The translations under genes and the position numbers were made by a program. This document shows positions 45,110-57,450 of a stretch of DNA of 64,000 bases, piece by piece. The DNA lies in assembly GCF_050624435.1 (NCBI RefSeq), contig NC_134541.1, positions 102,048,805-102,112,804 on the forward strand. Reading direction: 5' to 3'. This DNA is from Tenrec ecaudatus. Its lineage: Eukaryota; Chordata; Mammalia; Afrosoricida; Tenrecidae. The notes beneath the pieces are model-generated. The model made no database searches, had not been told where the DNA came from, and was given only the letters and a program-made list of their open reading frames with translations. Within the stretch, counting starts at the first letter, position 1; each line of letters starts with the position of its first letter.

Positions 45110-45752
45110 CATAGCTGTGGCATGAAGTGGGGAGCCAGCCCCCTTCTACTAATCACGGGTTCGATAGGCACAATTGTATGGTTTAGATATATATTATAGT
45201 AAAGTCATCGAGAGCATGAGAGATAGAAGAGTCAAACAATGGAGTCAGACACATTTCATGGTAGCAGTGCTCACCTCAGCCCTGCTTGGTGGTCCAAATG
45301 GAGAGAGGGGGAGGGGAAGGAGGACAAGGGGAAAGGGAACATGGGAGGAAAGGGAGCTGAGGAGAGGTCAAGGGAGGAGCCAAGAGAGCGAGGAGATCTC
45401 TATTGCTAACCCAGGCCTATATACCTTTGTGGGCATGCAAGCCTGGTAATTACTGGTCAAGAATACATCACAGGAAGGGGTTGCACTATAGGTTATACAG
45501 CAATGAGAGGGGGACAATCTAGAGACATACACGCAATAGGAAGAGGAGGTATTGGGGGTACACATGTGACAAGATGGGCGGATCCTAGGAACCATTATCA
45601 GTAGGGTGTGAATTCCACCTACAGGAACCAAATTAATGACTACTGGCCTGTCTATTGTCCTTAACAGCAAGGAGCTGGGCCCACTGCAGTCTGGCAACTG
45701 ATCACCCTCAGGAAGGATGCCTATAAGCATCTGACCTCCCCCTACACATAGC
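45110..45752 (-). mobile_element. Solo LTR of the ERVK-like family, 6-bp target duplication
   Basis: The 631-base LTR (45116-45746) has TGT...ACA ends and CATAGC on both sides (45110-45115, 45747-45752). Blocks such as 'TATAGTAAAGTCAT.GAGAGCATGAGAGATAGA', 'TTCATGGTAGCA.TGCTCACCTCAGCCC' and 'ACATGTGACAAGATGGG' (each in part) are shared with the proviral LTRs, in the same orientation. A G-rich stretch at 45300-45395 is private to this copy. Solo LTRs arise by recombination between the two LTRs of a provirus. Confidence 0.9.
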
Positions 45753-46190
45753 AATTTCTGTAACAGCAAAAAGATGTAAATAATCAAAACCCCCATCTCT
45801 GGAGGAACTGTGAAGTGAGCTCTGCTGTGTACACACAAGGGAATATTGTGGATCCTTACCAAACAACGGCAGATCTGTCAACACCTCAGAACATAAAGAT
45901 GACTCTTTCATTATACCATTGTTATAAAGGGGAAAAAAGAACCAGAAAAAATCATTGTCACACCAAAGGAAAAGACTGAAGCTAATGATGAGGCTAAGGG
46001 CACAGGGGAGGGGAGAGAGAGAAAGTGTCAGGGTGTAAGGAGGGAGGGTAGGTGGGGAGAAATAGAAGGGGACCTCCCTTTTAGTTATATAGATTCGGAT
46101 GATGCTGTTACTGCTTCCACAATTTTATAGTCTCTTTCCAAAAAAATATATAAAGTTCATCTTCAAAAGAAAAAAAATTGATGGTGTACA
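45753..46190 (+). mobile_element. Old L1 ORF2 end and 3' UTR, third piece
   Basis: Resumes the L1 sequence after the solo LTR ('TAACAGCAAAAAGATGTAAA', 'CACAAGGGAATATTG') and runs into an A-rich end near 46180. Confidence 0.65.
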
Positions 46191-48770
46191 ATCTCTTTGT
46201 AAACTTTTAAAAGTAACTGGAAAAAGAGCAAGGAGAATTGTGTATTCATCTACAAATAAAAACGCCTCATCAGAATAACTTTATACACTCTGAACTCATA
46301 ATCTACTTTTCTTTTGTGAACAAAAATAAATCTGTATTTCCTAACTCTTCCTATTGAAAAAGCCAATAAATAATTATCAATGATCAATCAGCATCTAATG
46401 GTGATGTCCACATTATATTCTATAAATATATTATTTCTCTTTCCAAGAAACCAGGGATCCTTGAAGAAATGGCTGAATCCAGGTCTGAAATAGGGAATGT
46501 ACAGTTAACCTGGAACATTGTATACCCAGACAGAAAAAAAAACCCAACAAATTTAACCCTTTTAATGGAGTTGTAGTACTTTTAAAATATGTCCAGGAAT
46601 TCTTGGATATGCTTCCCTTTATGTCCATTAAAACAATGTAAGATTTTAAGAAGCAATTTACTAGTGAATCCTTTGAAGTGCAAATTATGGAGAGTATTTA
46701 ATGCAATCAGAACAGAAATGCTCTCTTGACAATTAAACTTACCCAACCTTCCCACTTGACATGGCAGTGCAAACTTATTCCCAAATATTTCCACGCACAA
46801 GTTTGAGGTCTGATTATTACATGAATGTGACTGTCTCACCTTGCTTGTTATCAACCAAAACATGATGTCTTGAAATTCTTTTCATGTGAACAAAAAAAGA
46901 AAACAAAACGAATTCTTCTTTAAAATGGTATCATATTCCATGTTTATGAAAAATGATTTATTTAACCAATTTTCAAGGGAGAGACCTAGAATAATGCGCC
47001 CCCTCCCTGGACTTGTTATTATAAACATGGTAATAGAGACGTGAGTATCTTTTCAGTTATGATGCCTGTGAAGTTCTATAGGATGAAGACCTACATGCCC
47101 AAGCAGTGCTGGATTAAAGAGTCCGTGCATAGTAAACTCTGACAGTTACAGAGGATGCATTCCAGGGACAGTTGCTCTAGACTTCCACCTTGAGGAGCAG
47201 CGGGTGGGGGGTGGGGAGGCGGGGGAGGCAGAGGTAGAATAAACTTTCATTTGGAAGTTTTAAAAAGTAATGACAAACAAAGTAGCTCAGGGGAAGTGGC
47301 AGAGCTTCTGACATTAGCCATTGCAAAGTGGTGCTTGTTTCTTGAACCAGTTGAGTTAGTGGGAGGTGTACCCAATGCATGTTATCCCAATGAAATGTTA
47401 ACAAGTGTAAAAAATAATTAGAAAATTGCAGGAAGTGGGGCGGACTTTTTGATATTTTTACTGGTTAGGTCATTCAATTAGCTGACAGAGCATGTATTAT
47501 GTCTAATTATAACAAAAAGGGGATGTATCTCATATCTGTAATTTTAGCTTAAAGAGCACATATCACGTCCACATAACTCTGAATGATCCTTTTTGTCTAT
47601 TAACCTTTCCTGTGTATCCCAATGAGTTGCCAGATGGCTTGGTGGGGCTTGACGCATGCCAATTAATGAGAGCTTGATTATATTTCTGATCCAGGTAGAC
47701 TAATATACAGTTTTTCAACAGCGAGAAGCACTAAAATCCATCCCAGAGTCAGTACACCTTGCATCCCAGCGGCATCCCTTGCAGCGGGAATCCACCTTTC
47801 CTAGGAGTGTCCACCTGTGGGATAGATTTCCTGGAACTTCCCAACCCAATGGTGAACATGTATTACCTTAATAAGCACATAAAGTGGTTGAAGATTCCAT
47901 TATTTGTACCACCACCCAGGGAGCCACGTTGTTAGTCCACAGTGAACTCCCTTTGCAAGGATTTTAACTTTAATAAAGTCGTATGCTTTATATAACTCAG
48001 AGTTCCTTCATTATCCTCCGGAGCACTGTCCGGCAACACACTATCTGATATTCAAAGTAACTTAAATATGTGAGGCGACCACATACACGCTCACAGAACT
48101 TTCAAGTAGATTCTGGCTCTTTGCTAGGTTCGTGCTAGCAATAGCAGGCCCATTGTTCTGTTGTATTAGTGTTGCTACCATTTAACAACAACAATAACAA
48201 CACAGTGCATTGTAGCTGAGTTGGGGATAGGACTTAGAGGGTCCTGGTACTCTTCTGCCCGAGGAATCCAGAGCCCTCGAGATGGCAGCCCCATGATCAG
48301 GCTTGGGTTCGATCCACAGTGAACTCGCATCCCACTGAGAGCAACCAAGGCCTCTCAGAGTCAGAACCAGCCTGTTTTGGAGTCTCCTAACTCAACCTTG
48401 ACAGGCTATCCTTTCCTGCTTCTCCCAAGTTGATAGCACCTTGGGGCTGACCACCTCACAGAGCAAGTGCAATGGCTGCCAGGTCAGGCCCAGACCTCAT
48501 CTACCTTAGCCTCAGGCTTTGGATCTCCACCGTGGACCTGGAATGGCCACCATGTCTTAATAGCACTCCACGCCACATCTTATGGCAACAGATCTAAATG
48601 GGCCTGGAAGGTTAGTGGAGCCCCAGATGAACGATGGTTGCACTCGGGTGGAATGGTTAGTGGGCAGTGTGAGAAAGGCATGGCGGGATAGCATAATCCC
48701 ACTGGGTCATGAGGAGTGCCCGCTATGCTTTGGGGAGATTTACTGGCCATTTATAGAAGTCATGTGTTCC
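46191..48770. other. Unassigned DNA
   Basis: No gene or confidently named repeat. Short open frames (61-93 codons) lack motifs. 48240-48420 has a tRNA-like GGTTCGATCC string that could be a diverged SINE. A G-rich patch lies at 47200-47230. Confidence 0.35.
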
Positions 48771-48849
48771 CAAGGGGGTTTCAAAAAGTTCATGAAAAAA
48801 ATGGAATGAAAGGATAACGTAAATTCCCACAAGCTTTATGAAGCTCCCA
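48771..48849. mobile_element. Palindromic mariner-type MITE, copy 2
   Basis: 'GGGTTTCAAAAAGTTCATG' at the left pairs imperfectly with 'TTTATGAAGCTCCC' at the right. The length and termini match 38875-38951. Confidence 0.6.
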
Positions 48850-48865
48850 TATACATTGCACAAAC

Positions 48866-48897
48866 AAACAAACAAACAAACAAACAAAAAAACCTTT
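48866..48897. repeat. (CAAA)n microsatellite
   Basis: Seven or so CAAA units followed by an A run. Confidence 0.95.
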
Positions 48898-49384
48898 ATA
48901 TGTGTGTACTGAAATGTGGGGAAGGAATAGTGACTCTAATCATAGAGGCTTGGGATGCATGCATAGTTCAAACACGTGCTGCTGCTCGGTGCCATAGAAT
49001 CACCTCTAACTCGCAGAGAACCTGTGTTCCATGGGACAAAACACTGCTGGCCCTGTGCCAGCTGCACAATTCTTGTCACATTCGAGTCCATGGGTATAGC
49101 CACTGTGACAGTACACGTCCTTGAGAGTCTTCCTCTTGTTTATTTTACCTTGAAGGATGTCCTTTCCAAGGACTGGTCCCTCCTGAAAAAAACAAACCCA
49201 CACTCGCTGCTCTCAAGTCGATGCTAACTCACAGGGACACTACAGGATAAGATAGAACTGAACTGTCCCAGTGAGTTTGGGAGATGATTCTTCACGGGAA
49301 TAGAAAATGTCAAACGTCTATGAATGGAGGTCATGCCGTCCTTGTTTCTAAGCAGTGGTCTAGCTGTATTCCTCCTAAGAGAGA

Positions 49385-49386
<2 letters not shown>

Positions 49387-49417
<31 letters not shown>
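49387..49417. repeat. (GT)n microsatellite
   Basis: Uninterrupted GT run inside the RTE copy. Confidence 0.97.
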
Positions 49418-49418
<1 letters not shown>

Positions 49419-49489
49419 CTTCTGGAATTCCATGGCACTTTCAATATTCTTTGCCGTCATAATTCAAATACATTGATTCAAACTAAAGT

Positions 49490-49830
49490 CCAACGTCTGC
49501 CAGTTCTGTGCCCTTGGTTCTTCTCACACTGGAGAGCTTCAACCTTAAGACCAATGGCTACAGGTGAGTTTGAAGTAAAGCCCAGTTCACTTAATGGGGT
49601 TTCCACATCGAATCTGTCTGGTGTGGCCTATGAGGGATGTTGTACACTTTGAAAGAACAGAGTCTAAAGTGCTACGAGTCTATGGAACACAGACTGGGTT
49701 CCCAAGGGCTGCACAAGGTCAAAAGTGTCCAGTTAGGAACCTAATATCAGGTATATTCTCCCCCTTGGGTTCCACATAAGTTTGTTAATTGTTTGTTTGT
49801 TTTCACATTGGGAGGTTGCTCCTCTGCATT
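49490..49830 (+). repeat. Low-copy repeat, family C, copy 2
   Basis: Aligned in blocks with 34555-34900. Here it clearly interrupts an RTE element: the RTE sequence stops at about 49487 and resumes near 49940. This marks it as mobile. Confidence 0.55.
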
Positions 49831-50104
49831 TTCCCACCAACCCAGATGTCATTTTCTTTTCTGAGACATACGTGCTCCCCTCCCCCCATCCTGATTTGAA
49901 TTTTCAGTAAGACTTCCTTATCACCGGGGGTGGGGGGCTTTTGATTTCTTGCTTGCTGCATTCATGAGCATTGCTAGTGGATCTAGGAAAATGAAATCCT
50001 TGAAAACTTCAGTACTTGCTCTATTTATCATGATGCCGTCTGTTGGTCCACTTGGGGGGACTTTGGTTTGATTGACTGGAAATGCACCCTGAAGCTGTCA
50101 CTCC

Positions 50105-50285
50105 CGCACTAGGAAGATATCACTCCCATCGAATTGGTGGCGACTCCTGGCAGCCGCAGAGGACAGGACAGAACTGCTCCTGTAGGTATCCGAGACGCTA
50201 TAGGAATAGCACGCCTCGTCTTTCTCCTGTGGAGTGGCTGGTGGTTTCCAACTCCTGAATTCATAACCCCTGACACAACCAAGGC
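50105..50285 (-). mobile_element. AfroSINE-like insertion in RTE
   Basis: Reads 'TGGTGGCGACTCCTGGCAG', 'ACAGAACTGCTCCTGTAGG' and 'CTGTGGAGTGGCTGGTGG', the reversed SINE body. It interrupts the RTE between 50100 and 50290. Confidence 0.65.
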
Positions 50286-50840
50286 TGCTTCTAAAAACCG
50301 TGCTCGTTGAATTCCATCAGCAGGCACTCCAAGCCCTCCTCGCTTTCAGCAGCAAGGTTGTATCATGTGCAGATCGCAGGATGTTGTTAGTATGTCTTTT
50401 TCCACTCCTGATGCTGTGTTCTTCTTCATATAGTCCAGATGCCCGGGTTATCTGCTCAGCACACAGATTGAATAAGTATGGGGAAAGGATACAAACCTGA
50501 CAGACACTTTTCCTAATTTTAAACCAACTACCTTAATAAATAAAAAAAAAAAAAAAACAGTTCCTCATTCTATTTGAACACCTGTCTCTTGTTGTGTGCA
50601 AAAGCTTCTGCGTGAGCACGACCGAGTGTTCTGAACTTTCCATTCTCCTCAATGCTATCCACAGTTTGTCATGGTCCAGACAGCCAAACGCCTTTGCATA
50701 GTCAATAAAACACAAGGAAACACCTTTCTGGTATCCTCTGCTTTTAGCCAAGATCCAACTGAATCAGCAATGATACCCCCTTATTGCAAGTCCGCTTCTG
50801 AATCTGGCTTCAGTTTCTGGCGAGTTGAAATTTCAAAAGG

Positions 50841-51325
50841 TTGGCTGACTTGTTTTCTAACATAGATTTCTTGCAGCCCATTTAGTAAGCACTGTGCACA
50901 TTTCTTCCCGAGGCCTGCTGTGCAAACATTCTTCTGAGACCATCTCGACACACATTTACTGACAAACGTTTCTTCGCAAACCGCATTCTCATCCCTTCTA
51001 TTGTATGCTGAGCATGGTTAATGTTTCATCATTTTAAATCCAAGAAAGTAGATTTAAAAAACCAAGTCTGGATATGACTGAAACTGGCAGCTAAGTTTCT
51101 CCTTGTAAATGATTCCATTTTGTCTTTAAAGACACTCCCTCCCCCATCCCTGCCCTCTACAGTAGACGTTGGCATGTCTGTCAAATTTCCCATTGCACAG
51201 TTGACCTATAAACCAGCAGCACTACAGAAAAAAAAGTGGTTTTGCTAATCTTACACTGGAATTAAAGAGAACAAGTCGTGGTTAAGCTTCAGGGAGATGT
51301 ATTTATAGTTAGAAGAAATTAATGT
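50841..51325. other. Unassigned spacer between RTE copies
   Basis: The left end may be further diverged RTE reverse transcriptase sequence. The rest is unrecognised. Confidence 0.35.
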
Positions 51326-51738
51326 TAGATTTGCTGTTGTTCCGCGCCTAGAGTCAGTTCCGACTCAGTGCCGTAGAGCAAAATGCTGTGTGCACCATCC
51401 TCACAATTGTTATCGTTGAGCCCATTGTTGCAGCCACGGGGCCAATCCATCTCGATGAGGGTCCTCCTCTTTTCTGCTGACCCTCCACTTTGCCGAGCAT
51501 GATGCCCTTCTTCCGAAAATCTGCTCTGTTCTCTCCTGATAACATGTCCAGAGCCCATGAGACATAGTCTCACCCTCTTGTCTCCAAGGAGCTTTCTGGC
51601 TGCACTTCTTTCAAGACAGGTTTGTTTGTTCTTCTGGCAGCCCATGGCACTTCCAATAGTCTTTTCCATCACCATCCTGCATTCTACTTTGGTTTTCCTT
51701 ACTCACTGTACAACTTTCATGAACATAGGAGGCCATTG

Positions 51739-53214
51739 AAAATACCATGGCTTGGGGGGCTTCCGGGAAGATGGCAATGCAGTAGTACATAGCAGAGGGA
51801 CTGCACAGAAATCAGCCCAGGAGAGTTGCTCAGAGGGAAATTCAACACTGCTGGATCGCAGGAGGAGCATCATAAAGATAAGTAGGCACAGATCCACTAG
51901 GTTATGAGGGGCTGGAGGCTTTTGGCTTACCACAGTGGAGGCTGACTAGGGTTTGACCTTAGCCCTGCCACTGTCTAAGCCTGAGCCAGGACCATTTGGA
52001 GCAGGTGCAGGGGCTTTATCTCAACACAGCCACAGCTTGCCGCAGCCACCTCTTGGCAAGGACTAAACCCTTGCAGCCCCATAGGCAGGGATCGGGGCTC
52101 AGCTATATTGTTACTTTTATTTCCCTCTCTTCTCTCTATCCCACCCCCCCACCCCAGTCTTAGCAGGCGTAGTTTTCAAATTTCCCCTCCTTTTTGTTGC
52201 TTCCCTGTTCTCTCACACACCACTGCCAACCTCCAGACCATCCCCATTAGCCTAGGGCATTTACACCTGTGCCACACCCAGTTAGGTGAGATCCATCCAG
52301 TGCAGCTAGCCTGAGGCTAAAGAAAGACCCATCAACCTCCACCAGGGGATACTCCTCTGAATTTATTATCCAGTAATTCCTGCCTGTATGCCTGGGGGAG
52401 CTCCTAATTTTCCTCTGTGGTCCCACGTGACTGAAGGAACTTCCTCCCACTCACCTTAGTGTCTCATGTGGCCTAAGGCAGCTCAGTCAACACTCACCAA
52501 CATTCCAAGCTGCTGCAGGAACCTCTGACCAACCTCAGTGATCTACCTGGCCAAGGCAATTTTGCCCCACCATTTGTTGTGTTCTTCACCAAAGCTGGCA
52601 ACCACCAGCCTTCTGGGGCACTCCCCGGAGAGGGAAACCACAGGAGGATAAAGTGGTAGGCCAATTCCATAGTGAAATTAGCTGTAGGCAGTTCGAAGAA
52701 GCATTCCTACAAGTCTCCCAGAGAGAGCCAGTGCTCTTTGACTCCCTGGAAAATGGCACCTGGCTCCTCTAAAACAACGCAACGCAAACAGCCAGCAGCC
52801 CCAACGACCTCAACAAAAAACCAGGAGAAACAAAAGGCAAAGGCAGAAGATGTCCGGAACATAACAACATATATAGAAGAAGCAGGCATTGAGCTGCCAC
52901 AGAAAGAAATTTTCGGAATGCTGCTTGGAGTCATACAGAATATGAGGGAAATAATACAGAAAAAGTATGAAATGATAGAGGAGATAAAGTCCATACACCA
53001 AAGGGAAATACAAAAGCATGCGGAGGAGATAACAAAAACCTGTAGCAGAAACAGGGAATCGGCTGGAGGAAGCAGAGAACCACACCAGTGACTTGGAGGA
53101 CAGCCAGGCAGACTTTAACAAATGTGAACAAAAATCTAATAAGATCATCAGAGAAGCTGAAGAAAACCTAATAGCTATGTCGGATACTATGAAGAAGAAA
53201 ACACCATGGCTTGG
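51739..53214 (+). mobile_element. L1 5' fragment, 3'-truncated, with 17-bp target duplication
   Basis: The insert 51756-53197 corresponds to the first 1.44 kb of L1 (5' UTR and the N-terminal half of ORF1) and stops in the coiled-coil coding region at 'ATGAAGAAG'. It is bounded by AAAATACCATGGCTTGG (51739-51755) and AAAACACCATGGCTTGG (53198-53214). Most L1 insertions are truncated at the 5' end, so this one, keeping the 5' end and lacking the 3' end, is atypical. It preserves the ORF1 ATG at 52753 that the full-length copy has lost. Confidence 0.85.
52753..53190 (+). pseudogene. L1 ORF1 N-terminal half
   Basis: Starts MAPGSSKTTQRKQPAAP at the ATG at 52753. It then has the basic, lysine-rich N-terminal segment and the E/K-rich coiled coil. 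A frameshift near 53060 (loss of bases against 25010) breaks the heptads, and the frame ends where the L1 insertion ends. The RRM and C-terminal domains are absent. Confidence 0.8.
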
Positions 53215-54468
53215 GTCAGGAGTACTTCAGTCTTCAAAGCGGCATCCTTTCTCTTTAAAACTTTGAAGGAACCTTGTGCAGAAAATTTTCACAATGCAAT
53301 CCATCATTTGATTTCTTGGTTGCTGCTTCCATGATCATTGATTGTGGAGCCAAGTAAAATAAAATATTTGAAAACTGAAATCTTTCCCCTGTTATATGAC
53401 AATGTTGTCGATTGGTCCAGCATTTTAGTTTTCTTTATGTTGAGCTGTAGTCCACACTGAAGGCTCTACTCTTTGATGTACATCAGCAAGTGCCTCAATT
53501 CTGCCTCAATTTCAGCAAGCACGGTTGTGTCACTTTCACATTACACGTTGTTAATAAGCTTTTCTACAGTCCTGATGTTCCATGTGGTCCAGCTTCTTGC
53601 ATTCTTTGTTCAGTATACGGATTGAATAAGTATGATGAAAGTATGCAATCCTGATACTCACCTTTCCTGATATTAATCCATACAGTAGTTCCTTGTTTTC
53701 TTCCAACAACTGCCTCGTGGTCTATGTAAAGGTTCCACATGAGCACAGTGTTTTGGAATTCCCACTCATCTCAAGGCCATCTATCTACAGTTTGTTATGA
53801 TTCCCACCGTCCAATGTCTTTGAGTAATTAATAAAACTTCCGCCTAGGTTCAGGAGACAATGGAGAAACTCAGTATCAACAGCAAAAACCAGGGCTGAGG
53901 CTGATTGTATTACAGACCATAAATAGCTCATTTGTAAGTTCAGGTTGAAGTTGAAGAAAATTAATGCAAGTCCACAAGAACCAAACTATGACATGGAGTA
54001 TAACCCACCTGAATTTCAAGAATATCTCAAGAACAGATTTGATGCACTGACCATTAATGACAGAAAACCTGATGAGCTGTGGGACGACATCTGGACATCA
54101 TTTGTGAAGAAAGTAAAAGGTCATTTAAAAGACTGGAAATAAAGCAAAGATCCAAGACCTTCAGAAAAGACTCAGAAACTTGATCCTTATCATACAGTAA
54201 GTGGCTAAGGCAAACTGAATAAATGATGACGTCAAAGAGCTGAAGAAAAATTTTCAAAGGGCAGCTCAAGAAGACAAAGTAAAATATTATAATGAAATGT
54301 GCAAAGACCTAGAGTTAGAAAACAAAAAAGAAAACACATTCAGCATTTCTTAAACTGAAAGAACTCAAGAAAAGTTTCAGACCTTGAGTTGCAATGTTGA
54401 AAGATTCTATGGTGTGAAACTGAGGAATGGGAAGAGAGTGTTAGTCAGCAAGTTCTTTAGACAGACCT

Positions 54469-54546
54469 GCATATATATATATATATACATACACACACAT
54501 ATGCACACACATATGCATATATAAGCTATATATATATATATATATC
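54469..54546. repeat. (TA)n / (CA)n microsatellite
   Basis: TA runs with an interrupted CA/CATATG middle. Confidence 0.9.
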
Positions 54547-54963
54547 TTAAACAGTCTTGACAAGAGTGAAACCATTTTGAGCTGACAGAAGCCATTATGA
54601 AATGTAAATGAACTAGCTGATATTGGGGAGGTAGGCTGTGCAGACATAGCATAATGGAATGTACCGAAGGAAATGTATGTTCAGAAGGCTTGTGAGAACT
54701 AAGAGCAGTTATTGTTCGACTAAGAGCAGTTATTGTTCAACTAAAATGGCTTACCGCAATATCCTGCTTCTGTACTCTGCTTGCTTGCATACCTGCACAT
54801 TGCAAAAGCATAAAAACCTTTGGAAAATTATACAGGGGGGCACGCAGTCTCCTCTCAAGAGGGCTGATGGTCCCTGTGCAGGAAATAAAACTTTTTCTTT
54901 TGAGCTCGTTGATGGTCTGGGTTGGTTTCTTTCTGGGAAAGGACAGCAGGCTATAACTATATA

Positions 54964-57450
54964 TATATAATTATATTGGGGACTTGTACAACTATTATCA
55001 CAATCCATACATCCATCCATTGTGTCAAGCACATTTGTATATTTGTTGCCCTCATCATTCTCACATTTGCTTTCTACTTGAGCCCTTGGTATCAGCTTCT
55101 CAGTTTTCCCCCCTCTCTCTCCTGCCACTCTACCTCATGAACCCTTGATAATTTATAAATTATTATTATTTTGTCATATCTTACATTGTCCAATGTCTCC
55201 CTTCACTTACTTTTCTGTCTTCCATCCCCCGGGGAGGATGTTATATGTAGATCCATGTAATTGGTTCCCCCTCTCTACCTTCTGTCCACCATCCTGGTAT
55301 CCCCACTCTCACCACGGGTCCTGAGGGGTTCATCTGTCCTAGATTCCCAGTGTTTCCAGTTCCTATCTGTACCAGTGTACATCCTCTAGTCTAGACAGAT
55401 TTGTAAGGTAGAATTGGGATCATGATAGTGGTGGGTAGGAAGCATTCAGGAACTAGAAGAAAGTTGTATGTTTCATTGTTGCTACACTGCACCATGACTG
55501 GCTCATCTCCTCCCTGTGACCCTTCTGTAGGGGGATGTCCAGTTGCCAACAGATGGGCGTTGGGTCCCGACTCTGCACTCCCCTCATTCACAATATGATT
55601 TTTTTGTTCTTGGATACCTTACACCTGATCTCTTCAACACCTCATGATCACACAGGCTGGTGTGTTTCTTCCATGTGGGCTTTGTTGCTTCTCAGCTAGA
55701 TGGCCACTTGTGTATCTTTAAGTCTTTAAGACCCCAGATGCTATATCTTTTCATTGCTGGGCACCATCAACTTTTTTCACCACATTTGCTTATTCACCTG
55801 CTTTGTCTTCAGGGATCATGTTGGGAAGTTGAGCATCATGGAATGCCAATTGAATAGAACAAAGTGTTCTTGAATTGAGGGAGTACTTAAGTGGAAGCTC
55901 AGTGTCCATCTGCCACCTTAAAACCTGTAAATATATGCACATAGATCTATTTCCCCAACATCATATATAAATATATTTACATATGTACATGCCTTTATTT
56001 AGACCTCTATAAATGCCCTTTACCTCCTAGTTCTTTTCTCTGTTTCCTTTTACTTTCCTCTTGTCCCACTATCATGCTCAGCCTTCATTTGGGTTACAGT
56101 AATTCCTCTCGGTTACATTACCCTAACAGGCTTCTTAAACCTTCATCGCCACCGAATTTGGATCACTTGTTGTTTCCTGGTCCCTGGGTTTGTTAACACC
56201 ACTTCCTTCTCCCCACATCCCCCTCTCCCATATTCCCCCAGAACCGTCGGTCCCCTTGTTTTCTCCTCCAGATTGCTTACCCAGCATATTTTACCTAGAC
56301 AGACCTTCAGAGAAAATAATATGCACAAAAATAAGACAGAGCAAAACAAAGCAACAAAAGAAAACAAAACAATAACAACAACCACCAAAAAAGCCTGCAA
56401 ATAGTTCAGGGTCTGTGTGTTGACCTTTACAAGTGTTTTCTGTTGGATTCTGATGGGGTGCCATAACCTGGCCCCAAAGTCCATGTTGGTACTCCCTCGG
56501 GGCTTCCTTTCTCTGTTTCCCATGCTGTTCTGTTGCTCACCCCAGTGTTTTGCCTCGGTGTGGTGGGGTCAGATCGAGCGCAATTCCCGCACTGTGTCTC
56601 CAATATTGTCCCCTGTAGGACTATGGGTCAGTGAGGGATGTCATAGTGGGGCCGGTCATATGGTCCTCTCTGTGCAGGGATATCATTGGCTGCTTTGAGC
56701 AGGGATATCATTGTCAAAGCTGAGTAGGCCAGAATGTGCTCCACTCTTTCTTCCACCCCCTTCATTTGCTCCTGAGTGCTCTGATCAGACATGGCCCTCT
56801 CCCTGAGGTGTAGTTTCAGTGCTGTCCTCTGAAGTAAATTCTTCTGGGGGGAGTGGCAGTTGTCCACGTAGTTGGGATTGGGGCCAGCCCCTCAGACCTC
56901 TCTACTTGTTCCCTGCTTATTGCCGGTATGTTGCATTCACATTCTGGAGCACCAGGTTGAAGTCTGGTCCCTCTCCTCTGTAGAGATATAAACAATACCC
57001 TCCCATTGGGTGGGTTAGTGCCCTGTTCCCCCACTACCCATGTCTTTCCCCCCTCCATTCTCCTTTTTAGTTGACTACCATATGCATCCTGGATTTGGTC
57101 TGGCCCCTGCCATACTACCTGGACCTCACCCCAGGAATGTTTGCATACAGTAGCTTTTTCCTTATGGCCCTTTTGCTTTTTTTTTTTTTTAAGCTTACCT
57201 CAGTGGACTCCTGTTATACTTGTTCTTTTGTGCTGGGCTTACTTCGCTTAGCGTAATTTCCTCCATTTCTTCCCATGTGGTGATGTGCTTCATGTGTTCA
57301 TTGCTGCTGTTTAGCAAAGAGTAGTACTCCATTGTATGTATATATCACAGCTTTTCAATCCATTTGTCTGTGGATGGAAGTTTGGGTTGTTTCCAACTCC
57401 TTGCAATTGTGAACTGTGCCGTGATGAACATTGGAGTACAGATGTCTGGC
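54964..57450 (-). mobile_element. Young L1, 5'-truncated, 3' UTR and ORF2 end
   Basis: Reversed L1 from 'TATTGGGGACTTGTACAAC' to the C-terminal ORF2 segment ('AACATTGGAGTACAGATGTC'). One unit of the 240-base internal repeat remains (about 55620-55820), so the other was lost or never gained. Confidence 0.8.

Larger units (their letters stand above)
48975..50840 (-). mobile_element. RTE LINE with several nested insertions
   Basis: Reversed RTE from the tail ('GCTGCTCGGTGCCATAG') to the reverse transcriptase region ('TGCATAGTCAATAAAACACAAGG' region at about 50695). It is interrupted by a SINE at 49184-49290, a GT microsatellite at 49387-49417, family C at 49490-49830 and a SINE at 50105-50285. 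The minus-strand frame at 50533-50751 keeps FIDYAKAFGCLDHDKLW, which is the A motif (F-x-D-x-x-x-A-F) of RTE reverse transcriptase. Confidence 0.8.
51330..53845 (-). mobile_element. RTE LINE, 3' half of a twin-primed (inverted) insertion
   Basis: Pieces 51330-51738 and 53215-53830 are one reversed RTE copy, from the tail to the reverse transcriptase region ('GAGTAATTAATAAAACTTCC' end). The L1 piece at 51756-53197 splits it. At 53845 the orientation flips into 53850-58170. Confidence 0.8.

Noticed and set aside
48240..48420. tRNA gene suggested by GGTTCGATCC
   Set aside because: No matching acceptor stem or anticodon arm was found around it. A diverged tRNA-derived SINE is more likely.
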